The notes beneath the pieces were generated by a model, which made no database searches, was not told where the DNA came from, and worked only from the letters and a program-made list of their open reading frames with translations. This document shows positions 24,483 to 33,710 of a stretch of DNA of 64,000 nt, in pieces. The stretch's first letter is position 1. Each line of letters begins with the position of its first letter. The position numbers and the translations under genes are program-made. The stretch is from UBA1227 sp045599345 (GTDB lineage: Bacteria; Bacillota; Clostridia; Oscillospirales; Acutalibacteraceae), in NCBI GenBank assembly GCA_045599345.1, contig JAZRVV010000052.1:1-64000 (forward strand), given 5' to 3'.

Positions 24483-25907
24483 ATGGCTTTAAAATCATCA
24501 AACAAGATTGAAACTAACGTTTACGAGCTTGAAGTTTCTGTAGATGGTCAGACATGGGCTGACGCTAAGGACAAGGCTTATAACAAACTCAAGAAGGAAG
24601 TTAACATTCCTGGCTTTAGAAAGGGCAAGGCTCCAAAGGCAGTTATCTTAAAGTTCTTCGGTGGCGAAGAAGTTTTATATAACGATGCTATCGATGCTGT
24701 TTTCCCAGATGCAGTTGATGCTGCTATCAAAGAGGCAGGACTTGAAATAGTTGATTCACCATTTGACGGTGACGTTAAGGAAATAGGTGCTGACAGCGTT
24801 ACTTTCACATTCAAAGTAACAGTAAAGCCAGAGATCGAGCTTGGTAAGTACAAGGGTCTCAAGGTAGCAAAGGAATCAGTTACTGTTTCTGCAGCAGACG
24901 TTAACGCAGAGCTCAACAACATGCTCGAGCGTTCAGCTCGTTTCGTTGAGGTTGACCGCAAGGTTAAGAAGGGCGATATGACAACTATCGACTTTAGCGG
25001 TTCAGTTGACGGCGTTAAGTTCGACGGTGGCGAAGCAGAGGACTATGAACTTGAAATCGGTTCTGGTTCATTTATCCCAGGCTTTGAGGACCAGATCATC
25101 GGTCACAAGGTTGGCGATGAGTTCGACATCAACGTTAAGTTCCCAGAGGAGTATGCTGAGGAACTCGCTGGCAAGGACGCTGTATTCGCAATCAAGCTTC
25201 GTTCAGTTAAGGAAAAGGAACTCCCAGCACTCGATGATGAGTTTGCAAAGGACGTTTCAGAATACGATACATTAAAGGAACTCAAGGCTGACATCAAGAA
25301 GGACCTTGAGGAGAAGAAGTCACAGCAGGTTGAGGCTGACTTTGAGCAGGCTATCGCTGAGGAACTTGCAAAGCTCGTTAAGGGTGAAATCCCAGAGTGC
25401 ATGTATGAGCGTGCAACAGACGAGGCAGTTCAGAACTTTGCTTATCAGATTCAGCAGGCTGGTATGGACCCAGACATGTATCTCCAGTACACAGGTACAA
25501 CAGTTGATGATTTGAAGCAGCAGTTCAGAGAGCGCTCAGAGACACAGGTTAAGTGTCAGCTCGCACTCGACAAGATTGCCGAACTCGAAAAGATCGAGGT
25601 TTCTGATGACGACGTTAAGGCTCGCCTTGAAGAAATGGCCAAGATGTACGAAGTAGAATTGAGCGTAGTAGAGAATGCTTTCCCAGCAGACGATATCAAG
25701 AAGGACATGAGAGGCGCTAAGGCTCTTGACCTTGTTAAGGCTGCTGCAAAGGCTGATGCAAAGCCAGCTGCTAAAAAGGCTGACGCTGAAGAGAAGAAGC
25801 CAGCTGCTAAGAAGGCTCCAGCCAAGAAGGCTGATGATGCTGAGAAGAAGCCAGCTGCAAAAAAAGCTCCTGCAAAGAAAGCCCCAGCAAAAAAGGCAGA
25901 CAAATAA
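24483..25907 (+). CDS. tig: Trigger factor with lysine/alanine-rich C-terminal tail
   Basis: The 474-residue protein has the ribosome-binding signature GFRKGKAPK near residue 45. A PPIase FKBP-like domain lies at about 160-245 (KGDMTTIDFSGSVDGVKFDG...GFEDQIIGHKVGD, residues 163-220), followed by a helical chaperone domain to about 415. The last 55 or so residues are repeats of PAAKKA/PAKKADDAEKK type, absent from typical trigger factors (about 430 residues) and strongly basic. It is a nascent-chain chaperone and prolyl isomerase. It heads the tig-clpP-clpX-lon-engB series. The tail may bind RNA or ribosomes; that is inference. Confidence 0.96.
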   Translation: MALKSSNKIETNVYELEVSVDGQTWADAKDKAYNKLKKEVNIPGFRKGKAPKAVILKFFGGEEVLYNDAIDAVFPDAVDAAIKEAGLEIVDSPFDGDVKEIGADSVTFTFKVTVKPEIELGKYKGLKVAKESVTVSAADVNAELNNMLERSARFVEVDRKVKKGDMTTIDFSGSVDGVKFDGGEAEDYELEIGSGSFIPGFEDQIIGHKVGDEFDINVKFPEEYAEELAGKDAVFAIKLRSVKEKELPALDDEFAKDVSEYDTLKELKADIKKDLEEKKSQQVEADFEQAIAEELAKLVKGEIPECMYERATDEAVQNFAYQIQQAGMDPDMYLQYTGTTVDDLKQQFRERSETQVKCQLALDKIAELEKIEVSDDDVKARLEEMAKMYEVELSVVENAFPADDIKKDMRGAKALDLVKAAAKADAKPAAKKADAEEKKPAAKKAPAKKADDAEKKPAAKKAPAKKAPAKKADK

Positions 25908-25918
25908 TTGAAGTTTAA

Positions 25919-25953
25919 GGCGATGGGGGCTCCGCCTCCGTCGCCCATTTTTA
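25919..25953 (+). terminator. Hairpin with T run between tig and clpP (terminator or attenuator)
   Basis: An eleven-base stem (25919-25929 / 25935-25945, with two G-U pairs), five-base loop, and then ATTTTT. It probably reduces rather than abolishes read-through into clpP, whose ribosome site starts three bases later. Confidence 0.75.
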
Positions 25954-25967
25954 TAAGGAGGTCTATT

Positions 25968-26561
25968 ATGGCACTCGTACCATACGTTATTGAACAGACA
26001 AACCGTGGTGAACGTCAGTATGACATTTTCTCACGCTTACTTGAAGACAGAATCATCGTTTTATCAGATCAGGTTAATGACCAGACAGCAAGCCTTGTTG
26101 TAGCACAGCTCCTCTATCTTGAGGGACAGGATGCTGAGAAGGACATCAGCCTCTATATCAACAGCCCAGGTGGTTCAATCTCATCTGGTTTTGCAATTTA
26201 CGACACAATGAATTACATCAAGTGTGATGTATCAACAATCTGCGTAGGTATGGCAGCATCTATGGGTGCTTTCCTCCTCTCAGCAGGTGCAAAGGGAAAG
26301 CGTTTTGCTCTTCCTAATTCAGAAATCCTTATTCACCAGCCACTCATCGGTGGTGAGCACGGTGTAACAGGTCAGGCAACAGAGATCAAGATTGTTGCTG
26401 ACAACATCATCAAGACACGTGAAAAGCTCAACCGTATCCTTGCTGAAAACACAGGCAAGACACTTGAGCAGATTGCTCTTGATACAGAGCGTGATAACTA
26501 TATGACAGCTGAGGAGGCTCTTGAATACGGCCTCATCGACAAGGTTATTTCAAAGAGATAA
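25968..26561 (+). CDS. clpP: ATP-dependent Clp protease proteolytic subunit
   Basis: The 197-residue protein has the catalytic triad: Ser in GMAASMGAFLLS, His in ILIHQPL, Asp in TERDNYMTAEEA. The N-terminus ALVPYVIEQTNRGERQYDIFS matches mature ClpP. An in-frame TTG at 25908 would add 20 residues encoded by the terminator hairpin; AAGGAGG (25956-25962) selects ATG 25968. It forms a tetradecameric barrel with the ClpX ATPase encoded 11 bases downstream. Confidence 0.98.
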   Translation: MALVPYVIEQTNRGERQYDIFSRLLEDRIIVLSDQVNDQTASLVVAQLLYLEGQDAEKDISLYINSPGGSISSGFAIYDTMNYIKCDVSTICVGMAASMGAFLLSAGAKGKRFALPNSEILIHQPLIGGEHGVTGQATEIKIVADNIIKTREKLNRILAENTGKTLEQIALDTERDNYMTAEEALEYGLIDKVISKR

Positions 26562-26572
26562 GGGGTGCCAAA

Positions 26573-27871
26573 ATGGCAAAGATCAATGACCCAAAGCAGG
26601 TACATTGCGCGTTCTGTGGTAGGACACAGGACGAGGTATATAAACTAATTGCTGGTCCTGGTGTATTCATCTGTGATGAGTGCGTAGAACTCTGCGCTGA
26701 TGCACTCCTTGAGGATGATGGACCAAAGCATAAGGCACATATGCCAAACAGTGGAAAACCACTTCCAAAGCCACAGGAAATTAAAAAGGTTTTGGATGAA
26801 TATGTAATCGGTCAGGATGCAGCTAAAATTGCGCTCTCTGTTGCCGTTTACAACCATTACAAGCGCATCTTCTACGGCGACGAAGTAGGCGTAGAGCTCC
26901 AAAAGAGCAACGTCTTGCTCCTTGGACCTACTGGTGTCGGCAAGACTATGCTTGCTCAGACACTTGCCCGCATGCTCGACGTACCATTTGCTATTGCTGA
27001 CGCAACAACTCTTACCGAGGCAGGCTACGTTGGTGAGGATGTTGAGAACATCCTTCTCCGCCTTATCCAGGCTGCTGACTTTGATGTTGAAAAGGCAGAG
27101 CGTGGTATCATCTATGTGGATGAGATTGATAAGATAGGCCGTAAGTCTGAAAACCCATCTATCACACGTGATGTATCAGGTGAGGGTGTTCAGCAAGCAC
27201 TTCTTAAAATCCTCGAGGGTACAGTATCAAACGTACCTCCACAGGGTGGTCGTAAGCATCCACAGCAGGAGTTCATCCAGGTTAATACCAAGGACATCCT
27301 CTTTATCTGTGGCGGTGCATTTGACGGCATTGAAAAGATAGTTGAAAAGCGTGAGAGCCAGGGCTCACTTGGTTTTGGCGCTGATATAAAGAGCAAGAAG
27401 GAAATGGATCTCTCCGAGGCTATGGCCAAGGTAATTCCACAGGACCTTGTGAAGTATGGTCTTATTCCTGAAATCGTTGGTCGTATTCCTGTAATCACAG
27501 CACTTACTGACCTTGATGAGGAAGCTCTTGTTAAAATCCTCAAAGAACCAAAGAACTCACTCTTAAAGCAGTATGTAGAACTCTTTAAGATGGACGGTGT
27601 TGAGCTTGAGATAGAGGACGATGCACTCGTTGCTATTGCCAAGGAGACACTTGAGAAGAAGACAGGCGCTCGTGGCCTTCGTGGCGTTATGGAGCGCGTA
27701 CTCCAGCCAGTAATGTTTGAATCTCCATCTGATCTAAAGATTGAGAAGATTGTTATTACTAAGGCTACAGTTCTTGGCGAGGATGAGCCAAAGATTGTTC
27801 GTAACGCAAATAAAAAACCACCTGAGCCACTCCTTATTGATGGCAAGGCGGATAGTAAAAAACGCGCATAG
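26573..27871 (+). CDS. clpX: ATP-dependent Clp protease ATP-binding subunit ClpX
   Basis: The 432-residue protein has an N-terminal C4 zinc-binding domain (CAFCGRTQ...FICDECVELC), the AAA+ Walker A GPTGVGKTML, Walker B IIYVDEIDKIG, and the ClpP-docking loop around GSLGFGAD. All family elements are intact. It unfolds substrates for ClpP. It is eight bases ahead of lon, giving one proteolysis operon. Confidence 0.98.
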   Translation: MAKINDPKQVHCAFCGRTQDEVYKLIAGPGVFICDECVELCADALLEDDGPKHKAHMPNSGKPLPKPQEIKKVLDEYVIGQDAAKIALSVAVYNHYKRIFYGDEVGVELQKSNVLLLGPTGVGKTMLAQTLARMLDVPFAIADATTLTEAGYVGEDVENILLRLIQAADFDVEKAERGIIYVDEIDKIGRKSENPSITRDVSGEGVQQALLKILEGTVSNVPPQGGRKHPQQEFIQVNTKDILFICGGAFDGIEKIVEKRESQGSLGFGADIKSKKEMDLSEAMAKVIPQDLVKYGLIPEIVGRIPVITALTDLDEEALVKILKEPKNSLLKQYVELFKMDGVELEIEDDALVAIAKETLEKKTGARGLRGVMERVLQPVMFESPSDLKIEKIVITKATVLGEDEPKIVRNANKKPPEPLLIDGKADSKKRA

Positions 27872-27879
27872 GGATTGTT

Positions 27880-30201
27880 ATGGAAGATAATATGATCTTG
27901 GTCCCAACAGTCGCACTTCGTGGACTTGTTGTATTCCCAGGAATGATGCTTCATTTTGACGCAGCAAGAGAGCGTTCAATTGCCGCTGTTAAGGAAGCAA
28001 TGGACAGAGGTGACGAGTTATTCCTTGTCACTCAAAAGGATAGCGCAATTGAAGAACCGACATTTGGGGACGTCTATAAAATGGGCGTCCTTGTTCGTGT
28101 GCGCCAAATTATTGGTTTGCCAGATACAAATCACATAAGAGTAATTGTTGAGGGAGACTGCCGCGCTGTGCTAAAGCGTGGCGTAGAGGACGACACTTGC
28201 CTCTATTCACTTGTCGAGCGCAAGGCCGAAAAGGGCTATGCCAAGAATCGACAGGAGTACGTAGATGCACTTATTCGCAAGGCGCGCGAGATATTTGATA
28301 CATACTCACGCTTTACTCCAAAGATGTCTCCTGATGTAATGCTTCGCGTAATCGCCGATGAAAATCCAGGCGCTGTAGCGGACTATATTGCATCAGTAAT
28401 CTCTATTCCTTTTGCTGCAAAGCAAAAGATACTTGAGGAACAACATCCAATCACACGTCTTGAAAAGATGTGTGAGGCCCTCTCATCAGAGATCCAGATG
28501 ATGGAACTTGAGGACAAGATTGCTGCAAAGGTAGAGCGTGCAGTTGATGATAATCAACGTGAATACTACCTTCGCGAGCAAATAAGGGCACTTTCCGAGG
28601 AACTTGACGGAGAGGGCTCTGCCGATGAGATAGACACATATCGTCAAAAGATTAATTCAATAGAGCACATCAGTGCCAAGTCACGTGAGAAACTCCTCCG
28701 TGAGTGTAGCAGGCTTCAAAAGATGGGCAATGGCTCACCAGCGGAAGCAACTGTGTCACGAAACTATCTTGATACAGTGCTCGGCCTCCCTTGGGATGTA
28801 GAGACACGTGACAAGCTTGACCTTGTTCATGCAAGGCGTGTGCTTGATGCGGACCACTATGGCCTTGATGAGGTCAAGGACCGCATCATAGAACTCCTTG
28901 CAGTAAGGCAGCTCAAGCCTGATGTCAAGGGACAGATAATCTGTCTTGCAGGACCTCCGGGTGTCGGCAAGACATCAATTGCTCAGTCCCTTGCAAGGGC
29001 GATGGGTAGGAATTACGCCAGGGTTTCACTTGGCGGTATCCATGATGAGGCCGAGATACGCGGCCACAGGAGAACCTACATCGGTTCTATGCCTGGCCGT
29101 GTAATAAACGCCATCTCTGATGCGGGTTCCCGCAACCCTCTCATCCTCTTTGATGAGATTGACAAGATGGCTGCTGATATAAAAGGCGACCCAGCCTCAG
29201 CTATGCTCGAGGTCCTAGACCCAGAGCAAAACAAGGCTTTTGTCGATCATTTTGTAGAGATTCCATTTGATTTATCAAATGTCCTTTTTATCACAACTGC
29301 AAATGACAAAAACAACATACCTAGGCCACTTCTCGACAGGATGGAAGTAATAGACCTTTACAGCTATACTGCAGAGGAGAAATTCCAAATAGCCAAGAAG
29401 CATTTAGTGCCTAAATCAATGGCTCGTCATGGCATTGAAAAGGATGCCTTAAAAGTACGTGATTCCGCTATAAAAGAGATAATTGCGTCATATACAAGAG
29501 AGGCTGGAGTTCGTGAACTCGAGCGCAAGATTGACAAGATTTCAAGGAATGCGGCATACAATATTGTTACCAAGTCGGGGAATAGCAACTGTGTTGGTGC
29601 CAAGGAGCTTGAAGCAATACTTGGCGCACCAAAGTTCAAGGACAAGGTTAAGCTCAAAAATGAGATTGGCGTTGTAAACGGACTTGCTTGGACCGAGGTC
29701 GGTGGCGAGTTGCTCAAGGTCGAGGCATCCCTCATGCAGGGCAAGGGCAACCTTGAACTCACAGGTTCTCTTGGTGACGTTATGAAGGAGTCTGCTCATA
29801 TTGCACTCAGCTTTATTCGTTCAAATGCCAAGAAGTATAAAATTGATGACACCTTCTATGAGACACTTGATATTCACATCCATGTCCCAGAGGGCGCAAC
29901 ACCAAAGGATGGTCCATCCGCTGGCGTCACAATGACAACGGCACTCCTCTCAGCGCTTACAAAGCGCCCAGTCCGAGGTGACGTTGCTATGACAGGTGAG
30001 ATATCACTCACCGGCAAGGTACTTCCAATTGGTGGCCTTCGTGAAAAGACAATGGCGGCCTACAAGGCTGGTATCAAGACAGTCTTGATACCAAAGGACA
30101 ATGTCCCAGACCTCAAGGATGTCATTGATGTAGTAAAGGAAAATGTAGAATTCATTCCAGTTTCAACCCTAGAGGAAGTATTTAAGGTGGCGCTTTTATG
30201 A
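27880..30201 (+). CDS. lon: ATP-dependent protease Lon
   Basis: The 773-residue protein has an N-terminal LAN domain (about 1-200), a coiled-coil region, AAA+ with GPPGVGKTSIAQ and LFDEIDKMA, and a C-terminal serine-lysine protease domain with Ser in PKDGPSAGVTM and Lys in LREKTMAAYKAG. It degrades misfolded and regulatory proteins. It overlaps engB by four bases (ATGA). Confidence 0.98.
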   Translation: MEDNMILVPTVALRGLVVFPGMMLHFDAARERSIAAVKEAMDRGDELFLVTQKDSAIEEPTFGDVYKMGVLVRVRQIIGLPDTNHIRVIVEGDCRAVLKRGVEDDTCLYSLVERKAEKGYAKNRQEYVDALIRKAREIFDTYSRFTPKMSPDVMLRVIADENPGAVADYIASVISIPFAAKQKILEEQHPITRLEKMCEALSSEIQMMELEDKIAAKVERAVDDNQREYYLREQIRALSEELDGEGSADEIDTYRQKINSIEHISAKSREKLLRECSRLQKMGNGSPAEATVSRNYLDTVLGLPWDVETRDKLDLVHARRVLDADHYGLDEVKDRIIELLAVRQLKPDVKGQIICLAGPPGVGKTSIAQSLARAMGRNYARVSLGGIHDEAEIRGHRRTYIGSMPGRVINAISDAGSRNPLILFDEIDKMAADIKGDPASAMLEVLDPEQNKAFVDHFVEIPFDLSNVLFITTANDKNNIPRPLLDRMEVIDLYSYTAEEKFQIAKKHLVPKSMARHGIEKDALKVRDSAIKEIIASYTREAGVRELERKIDKISRNAAYNIVTKSGNSNCVGAKELEAILGAPKFKDKVKLKNEIGVVNGLAWTEVGGELLKVEASLMQGKGNLELTGSLGDVMKESAHIALSFIRSNAKKYKIDDTFYETLDIHIHVPEGATPKDGPSAGVTMTTALLSALTKRPVRGDVAMTGEISLTGKVLPIGGLREKTMAAYKAGIKTVLIPKDNVPDLKDVIDVVKENVEFIPVSTLEEVFKVALL

Positions 30202-30836
30202 ATTTCAACAAAGTAGATTATGAGTTGTCCGCTGGCACATTTGCGCAGCTTCCAGCTTGCACAATGCCAGAGATAGTTTTTTCTGGACGATCAAACGTGG
30301 GCAAATCATCACTGATTAATAAAATTTTAAACAGAAAAAATCTTGCCAGAGTGAGTTCTCAACCTGGCAAGACTATCACAATAAACTTTTATAAATCTGA
30401 CACAGCAAGGCTTGTCGACCTTCCTGGCTATGGCTATGCCAAGCACAGCTTTGATGAGCGTAATCGCTGGGGTCAGATGATTGAACAGTACTTCCAGTCA
30501 GACAGGGATATCCGACTTGTAGTACAGCTTGTTGACATGAGGCACAAGCCAACAGAGGACGACATGCAAATGCTTGACTTCCTCTCTCAAGTTGGCATGC
30601 CATATATCGTAGCGCTGACCAAGTCGGACAAACTCAACAAGACTGAGTACAATGAGTGCCTTGAAATGCACAGGGACACAATTACTCCATTTGGTCCGAT
30701 TGCAATTATTCCATTCTCATCTGTAAAAGGTGAGGGTGCTGATGATGTCAAAGGACTCATTCAAAAGGCTGAATCTGGCGAGCTTAAGGCACCAGAAAAA
30801 GCACCGCTTAAAGTAAAAATTGTAGTAAAGAAATAA
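30198..30836 (+). CDS. engB: Ribosome biogenesis GTP-binding protein EngB/YsxC
   Basis: The 212-residue GTPase has G1 GRSNVGKSSLIN, the G2 region QPGKTITINFY, G3 LVDLPGYGYA and G4 ALTKSDKL. It is needed for 50S subunit assembly in Firmicutes. It lies directly after lon with a four-base overlap, the conserved lon-ysxC pair. Confidence 0.97.
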   Translation: MNFNKVDYELSAGTFAQLPACTMPEIVFSGRSNVGKSSLINKILNRKNLARVSSQPGKTITINFYKSDTARLVDLPGYGYAKHSFDERNRWGQMIEQYFQSDRDIRLVVQLVDMRHKPTEDDMQMLDFLSQVGMPYIVALTKSDKLNKTEYNECLEMHRDTITPFGPIAIIPFSSVKGEGADDVKGLIQKAESGELKAPEKAPLKVKIVVKK

Positions 30837-30858
30837 AAAAGTAATACTAAACTTGTTC

Positions 30859-30916
30859 ACTTTAACACTTTAACACGTGATATGCCGTGTGGTATAATGC
30901 TTTCATACTTTAAAGT
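30859..30916 (+). promoter_or_regulatory. yerC promoter with repeated ACTTTAA sites
   Basis: TTAACA (30870-30875), 17-base spacer, TATAAT (30893-30898). ACTTTAA occurs at 30859 and 30867 (eight bases apart) and inside the perfect palindrome ACTTTAAAGT (30907-30916). The spacer also holds ACACG...CGTGT (30873-30877 / 30886-30890). The sites flank the promoter as operators would; autoregulation by YerC is possible. Confidence 0.6.
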
Positions 30917-30927
30917 GAGGTACTATT

Positions 30928-31230
30928 ATGGCAATAAAAGGTGTAAACGGTGAGAGCATCGAGTTTTTATACGATGCCATCTTGGAATTAAAGGACAGGG
31001 AAGAAGCAGCAAAGTTCTTTGAGGACCTTTGCACAGTTAATGAACTTAAATCACTCTCACAGAGGATTGTTGTTGCTAAAATGCTAAAACAGCACTGTGT
31101 TTATTCTGATATAGTTGCAAAGACTGGCGCTTCTACTGCTACAATTTCTCGTGTTAACCGCTCACTCTCTTATGGTGCTGGCGGTTATGACGATATTTTT
31201 GAGAGACTTGAAAAGAAGGAACAGAAATGA
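30928..31230 (+). CDS. yerC: YerC/YecD family TrpR-related regulator
   Basis: The 100-residue all-helical protein has the Trp-repressor-like fold: VNELKSLSQRIVVAKML then the helix-turn-helix YSDIVAKTGASTATISRVNRSL. Its Firmicutes relatives are small TrpR-superfamily DNA-binding proteins of uncertain effector. The stop overlaps hslO by four bases. Sites around its own promoter suggest self-control. Confidence 0.9.
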   Translation: MAIKGVNGESIEFLYDAILELKDREEAAKFFEDLCTVNELKSLSQRIVVAKMLKQHCVYSDIVAKTGASTATISRVNRSLSYGAGGYDDIFERLEKKEQK

Positions 31231-32108
31231 GCAAGGTTGTACGACTAATATCAACTGAGGGTGACCTTACCGTCATCGCTACAGATTCAACTGATATAGT
31301 TCGTGAGGCTCACAGAATTCATAACACAACCAATGTTTGCTCAGCAGCACTTGGTCGCCTCCTTACAGGAGCATCCCTTATGGGCTCTACACTCAAGGGC
31401 GAGAATAATTCAATTACTCTTCGCCTAAATGGTGACGGCCCTGCCGGTGCGATTATTGCTGTTTCAGATTATCTTGGAAACGTGCGTGGGTATATTAGTG
31501 ACCCACGCGTTTCTTTACCTCTTAATAATCTGGGCAAACTCGATGTGGCAGCTGCCGTCGGTCATGACGGTTCGCTCACCGTTATGAAGGATTTGGGACT
31601 CAAGGAACCATACATTGGCCAAGTGCCAATTATCTCTGGAGAGATAGCAGAGGATTTGACAAATTACTTTGCCAAGTCCGAACAACTTCCATCTGTTGTT
31701 GCACTTGGTGTGCTCTGCGCCCCAAAGTCAGAGGAGATTATCACAGCTGGTGGATTCATCATCCAACTCCTCCCAACAGCTACAGATGATACCATTGATA
31801 AAGTGGAAGCAGGACTCCAAAATATTCCTGCTGTAACCAAGATGCTTGTTGATGGCCTCACTCCAGAGGAGATCTGTCGCAAGGTGCTTCCAGAGTTTGA
31901 ACTCGAACTCCTTGATGAGAGCGAGACAGACTATAAATGCAACTGTTCAAAGTCACGTGTTGAGAAGGCTTTGATAAGCATGGGAGAAGAGGAACTTCGC
32001 AATCTTTTAGAGGATGAGACGACAGAAGTATGCTGTCATTTCTGCGATAAAAAATACACTTTTACAAGAGCGGATATAACACACATTTTGAACTCGTCGA
32101 AAGCTTGA
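31227..32108 (+). CDS. hslO: Redox-regulated chaperonin Hsp33
   Basis: The 293-residue protein has the Hsp33 N-terminal domain (STEGDLTVIATDST, LKGENNSITLRLNGDGP) and the C-terminal redox switch with CNC at about residue 238 and CHFC about 30 residues later, the four zinc-binding cysteines. Oxidation would release zinc and activate its holdase function. It is coupled to yerC by overlap. Confidence 0.97.
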   Translation: MSKVVRLISTEGDLTVIATDSTDIVREAHRIHNTTNVCSAALGRLLTGASLMGSTLKGENNSITLRLNGDGPAGAIIAVSDYLGNVRGYISDPRVSLPLNNLGKLDVAAAVGHDGSLTVMKDLGLKEPYIGQVPIISGEIAEDLTNYFAKSEQLPSVVALGVLCAPKSEEIITAGGFIIQLLPTATDDTIDKVEAGLQNIPAVTKMLVDGLTPEEICRKVLPEFELELLDESETDYKCNCSKSRVEKALISMGEEELRNLLEDETTEVCCHFCDKKYTFTRADITHILNSSKA

Positions 32109-32127
32109 TTTTTTTATAAAAAATCGC
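32108..32127 (+). terminator. Weak AT-only hairpin after hslO
   Basis: GATTTTTT / AAAAAATC with a three-base loop just after the hslO stop; the T run is inside the stem, so terminator function is uncertain. Confidence 0.35.
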
Positions 32128-32128
32128 T

Positions 32129-32157
32129 TGACATATTCCATTATGTGTTGTATATTA
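32129..32157 (+). promoter_or_regulatory. Promoter of the tRNA cluster
   Basis: TTGACA (32129-32134), 17-base spacer, TATATT (32152-32157), ahead of five tRNA genes. Confidence 0.85.
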
Positions 32158-32187
32158 TAACACGTCGCGAATACGCGATATCGGTGT

Positions 32188-32263
32188 GGGAGCATAGCTC
32201 AGCTGGGAGAGCACCTGCCTTACAAGCAGGGGGTCACAGGTTCGAGCCCTGTTGTTCCCACCA
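32188..32263 (+). tRNA. tRNA-Val (TAC)
   Basis: 76 bases with encoded CCA. Acceptor GGGAGCA/TGTTCCC; D arm with AGCTCAGCTGGGAGAGC; anticodon stem CCTGC/GCAGG around TAC; T arm GGTTCGAGCC. Confidence 0.97.
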
Positions 32264-32288
32264 CCCTTATTAAATGGCGAGGGGAAAT

Positions 32289-32365
32289 GGCCCGGTAGTT
32301 CAGCTGGTTAGAACGCTAGCCTGTCACGCTAGAGGTCGACGGTTCGAGCCCGTTCCGGGTCGCCA
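32289..32365 (+). tRNA. tRNA-Asp (GTC)
   Basis: 77 bases with encoded CCA. Acceptor GGCCCGG/CCGGGTC; anticodon GTC in CCTGTCACG; T arm GGTTCGAGCC. Confidence 0.97.
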
Positions 32366-32375
32366 TTTTTTTTAT

Positions 32376-32451
<76 letters not shown>

Positions 32452-32456
32452 TAAAT

Positions 32457-32532
32457 GCGGATTTAGCTCATCTGGTAGAGCGCCACCTTGCCAAGGTGGA
32501 GGTAGCGGGTTCGAGCCCCGTAATCCGCTCCA
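32457..32532 (+). tRNA. tRNA-Gly (GCC)
   Basis: 76 bases with encoded CCA. Acceptor GCGGATT/AATCCGC; anticodon GCC in CCTTGCCAAGG; T arm GGTTCGAGCC. Confidence 0.97.
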
Positions 32533-32543
32533 TTTTTTTATAT

Positions 32544-32618
<75 letters not shown>

Positions 32619-32623
32619 AATTT

Positions 32624-32654
32624 AGGCCTCGCAATAGCGAGGCCTTTATTTTTT
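32624..32654 (+). terminator. Terminator of the tRNA cluster
   Basis: Nine-base stem AGGCCTCGC (32624-32632) / GCGAGGCCT (32637-32645), AATA loop, then TTATTTTTTG. Confidence 0.9.
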
Positions 32655-32671
32655 GTAAAGGAGGAGATAGC

Positions 32672-33379
32672 TTGGGTAAAAAGGAAACATATATGCGTGG
32701 TCTCAAGGATGGTATACCTATCTGTCTTGGCTATCTGTCTGTGTCCTTTGCATTTGGCATTTTCTGTATCCAATCAGGTCTCACTGTTTTACAGGCTGTG
32801 CTCATCTCAATGACATGTGTCACATCAGCAGGACAACTCGCCGCTGTGCCAATTATGGCCACAGGCGGAGGACTGTTCGAGCTTGCGATGACTCAGGTTA
32901 TTATCAACCTTAGATACTCCCTGATGTCTGTCAGCCTGTCTCAGAAACTTGATAAGGATATTAACATGCTCAGGCGTTTCTCATTGGCCTTTATGGTCAC
33001 TGATGAAATCTTTGGTGTCGCATCCTCTCAGGATGGTAAACCACCAAAGGAGTATTTCTATGGCCTGATGATCACGCCATACTTTGGCTGGGCCATTGGC
33101 ACCTTGATTGGTGCAGCAGCAGGCAATGTCCTGCCTGCTATTGTCATCACGGCCCTCGCCGTTGCCATCTATGGCATGTTTGTCGCGATTGTCGTTCCAC
33201 CTGCAAGGGACAATAAAAATGTCCTCTATTGCGTTCTTGTGGCAATCGCGCTCTCTTGCATCTTTGCATTTGTTCCTGTAATTAACAAGGTGCCATCAGG
33301 TTTTGTTATTATTATTTGTTCGGTGATAGCGTCTACTATATTCGCCATCCTCAAACCGATTGAGGAGGTGGCTGACTAA
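32672..33379 (+). CDS. azlC: AzlC family branched-chain amino acid exporter, large subunit
   Basis: The 235-residue membrane protein has about six to seven helices. It starts GKKETYMRGLKDGIPICLGYLSV (residues 2-24) and has the family motif SAGQLAAVPIMA near residue 55, then INLRYSLMSVSLSQ. With AzlD it forms a two-part exporter of branched-chain amino acids or analogues. A much longer frame reaches back into the tRNA-Cys gene and is not plausible. AAGGAGGAG with eight-base spacing selects TTG at 32672. The stop overlaps azlD. Confidence 0.9.
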   Translation: MGKKETYMRGLKDGIPICLGYLSVSFAFGIFCIQSGLTVLQAVLISMTCVTSAGQLAAVPIMATGGGLFELAMTQVIINLRYSLMSVSLSQKLDKDINMLRRFSLAFMVTDEIFGVASSQDGKPPKEYFYGLMITPYFGWAIGTLIGAAAGNVLPAIVITALAVAIYGMFVAIVVPPARDNKNVLYCVLVAIALSCIFAFVPVINKVPSGFVIIICSVIASTIFAILKPIEEVAD

Positions 33380-33699
33380 TGGATTATAAAGCATTTTTCA
33401 TCTACCTTGCTGTAACCGCTATCAGCACCTACCTTGTTCGAGTAATTCCACTAGTACTTGTAAAGCGTGAGATTAAGAATAAGTTTATTCTTTCATTCCT
33501 TTACTATATGCCATATGCGGTGCTCTCAGTAATGACTGTTCCTGCTATGTTTATGGCAACAAACTATATCGCATCTGCGATAGTTGGCTTTGCTGTTGCA
33601 GTATTCCTAGCCCTCAAAAACAAGAGCCTTACAACGGTTGCACTAGCCGCTTGCCTTGGCGTTTTGGCAACGGAACTGCTCATAACCTTTATCGTCTAA
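33379..33699 (+). CDS. azlD: AzlD family transporter subunit
   Basis: The 106-residue protein has three to four helices and the AzlD features TYLVRVIPLVLVKREI, MPYAVLSVMTVP and a final hydrophobic helix. It begins at the last base of the azlC stop (TAATG), the standard AzlC-AzlD coupling. Confidence 0.9.
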   Translation: MDYKAFFIYLAVTAISTYLVRVIPLVLVKREIKNKFILSFLYYMPYAVLSVMTVPAMFMATNYIASAIVGFAVAVFLALKNKSLTTVALAACLGVLATELLITFIV

Positions 33700-33710
33700 G
33701 AGGTGACACT

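Noticed and set aside
25908..25967. N-terminal extension of ClpP
   Set aside because: The extra residues are encoded by the hairpin between tig and clpP, and the ribosome site lies after them.
27190..27954. Long open frame (254 codons) on the - strand
   Set aside because: It is antisense to clpX and the start of lon, composition is Ser/Arg-rich as expected from a shadow frame, and there is no ribosome site. The + strand genes are certain.
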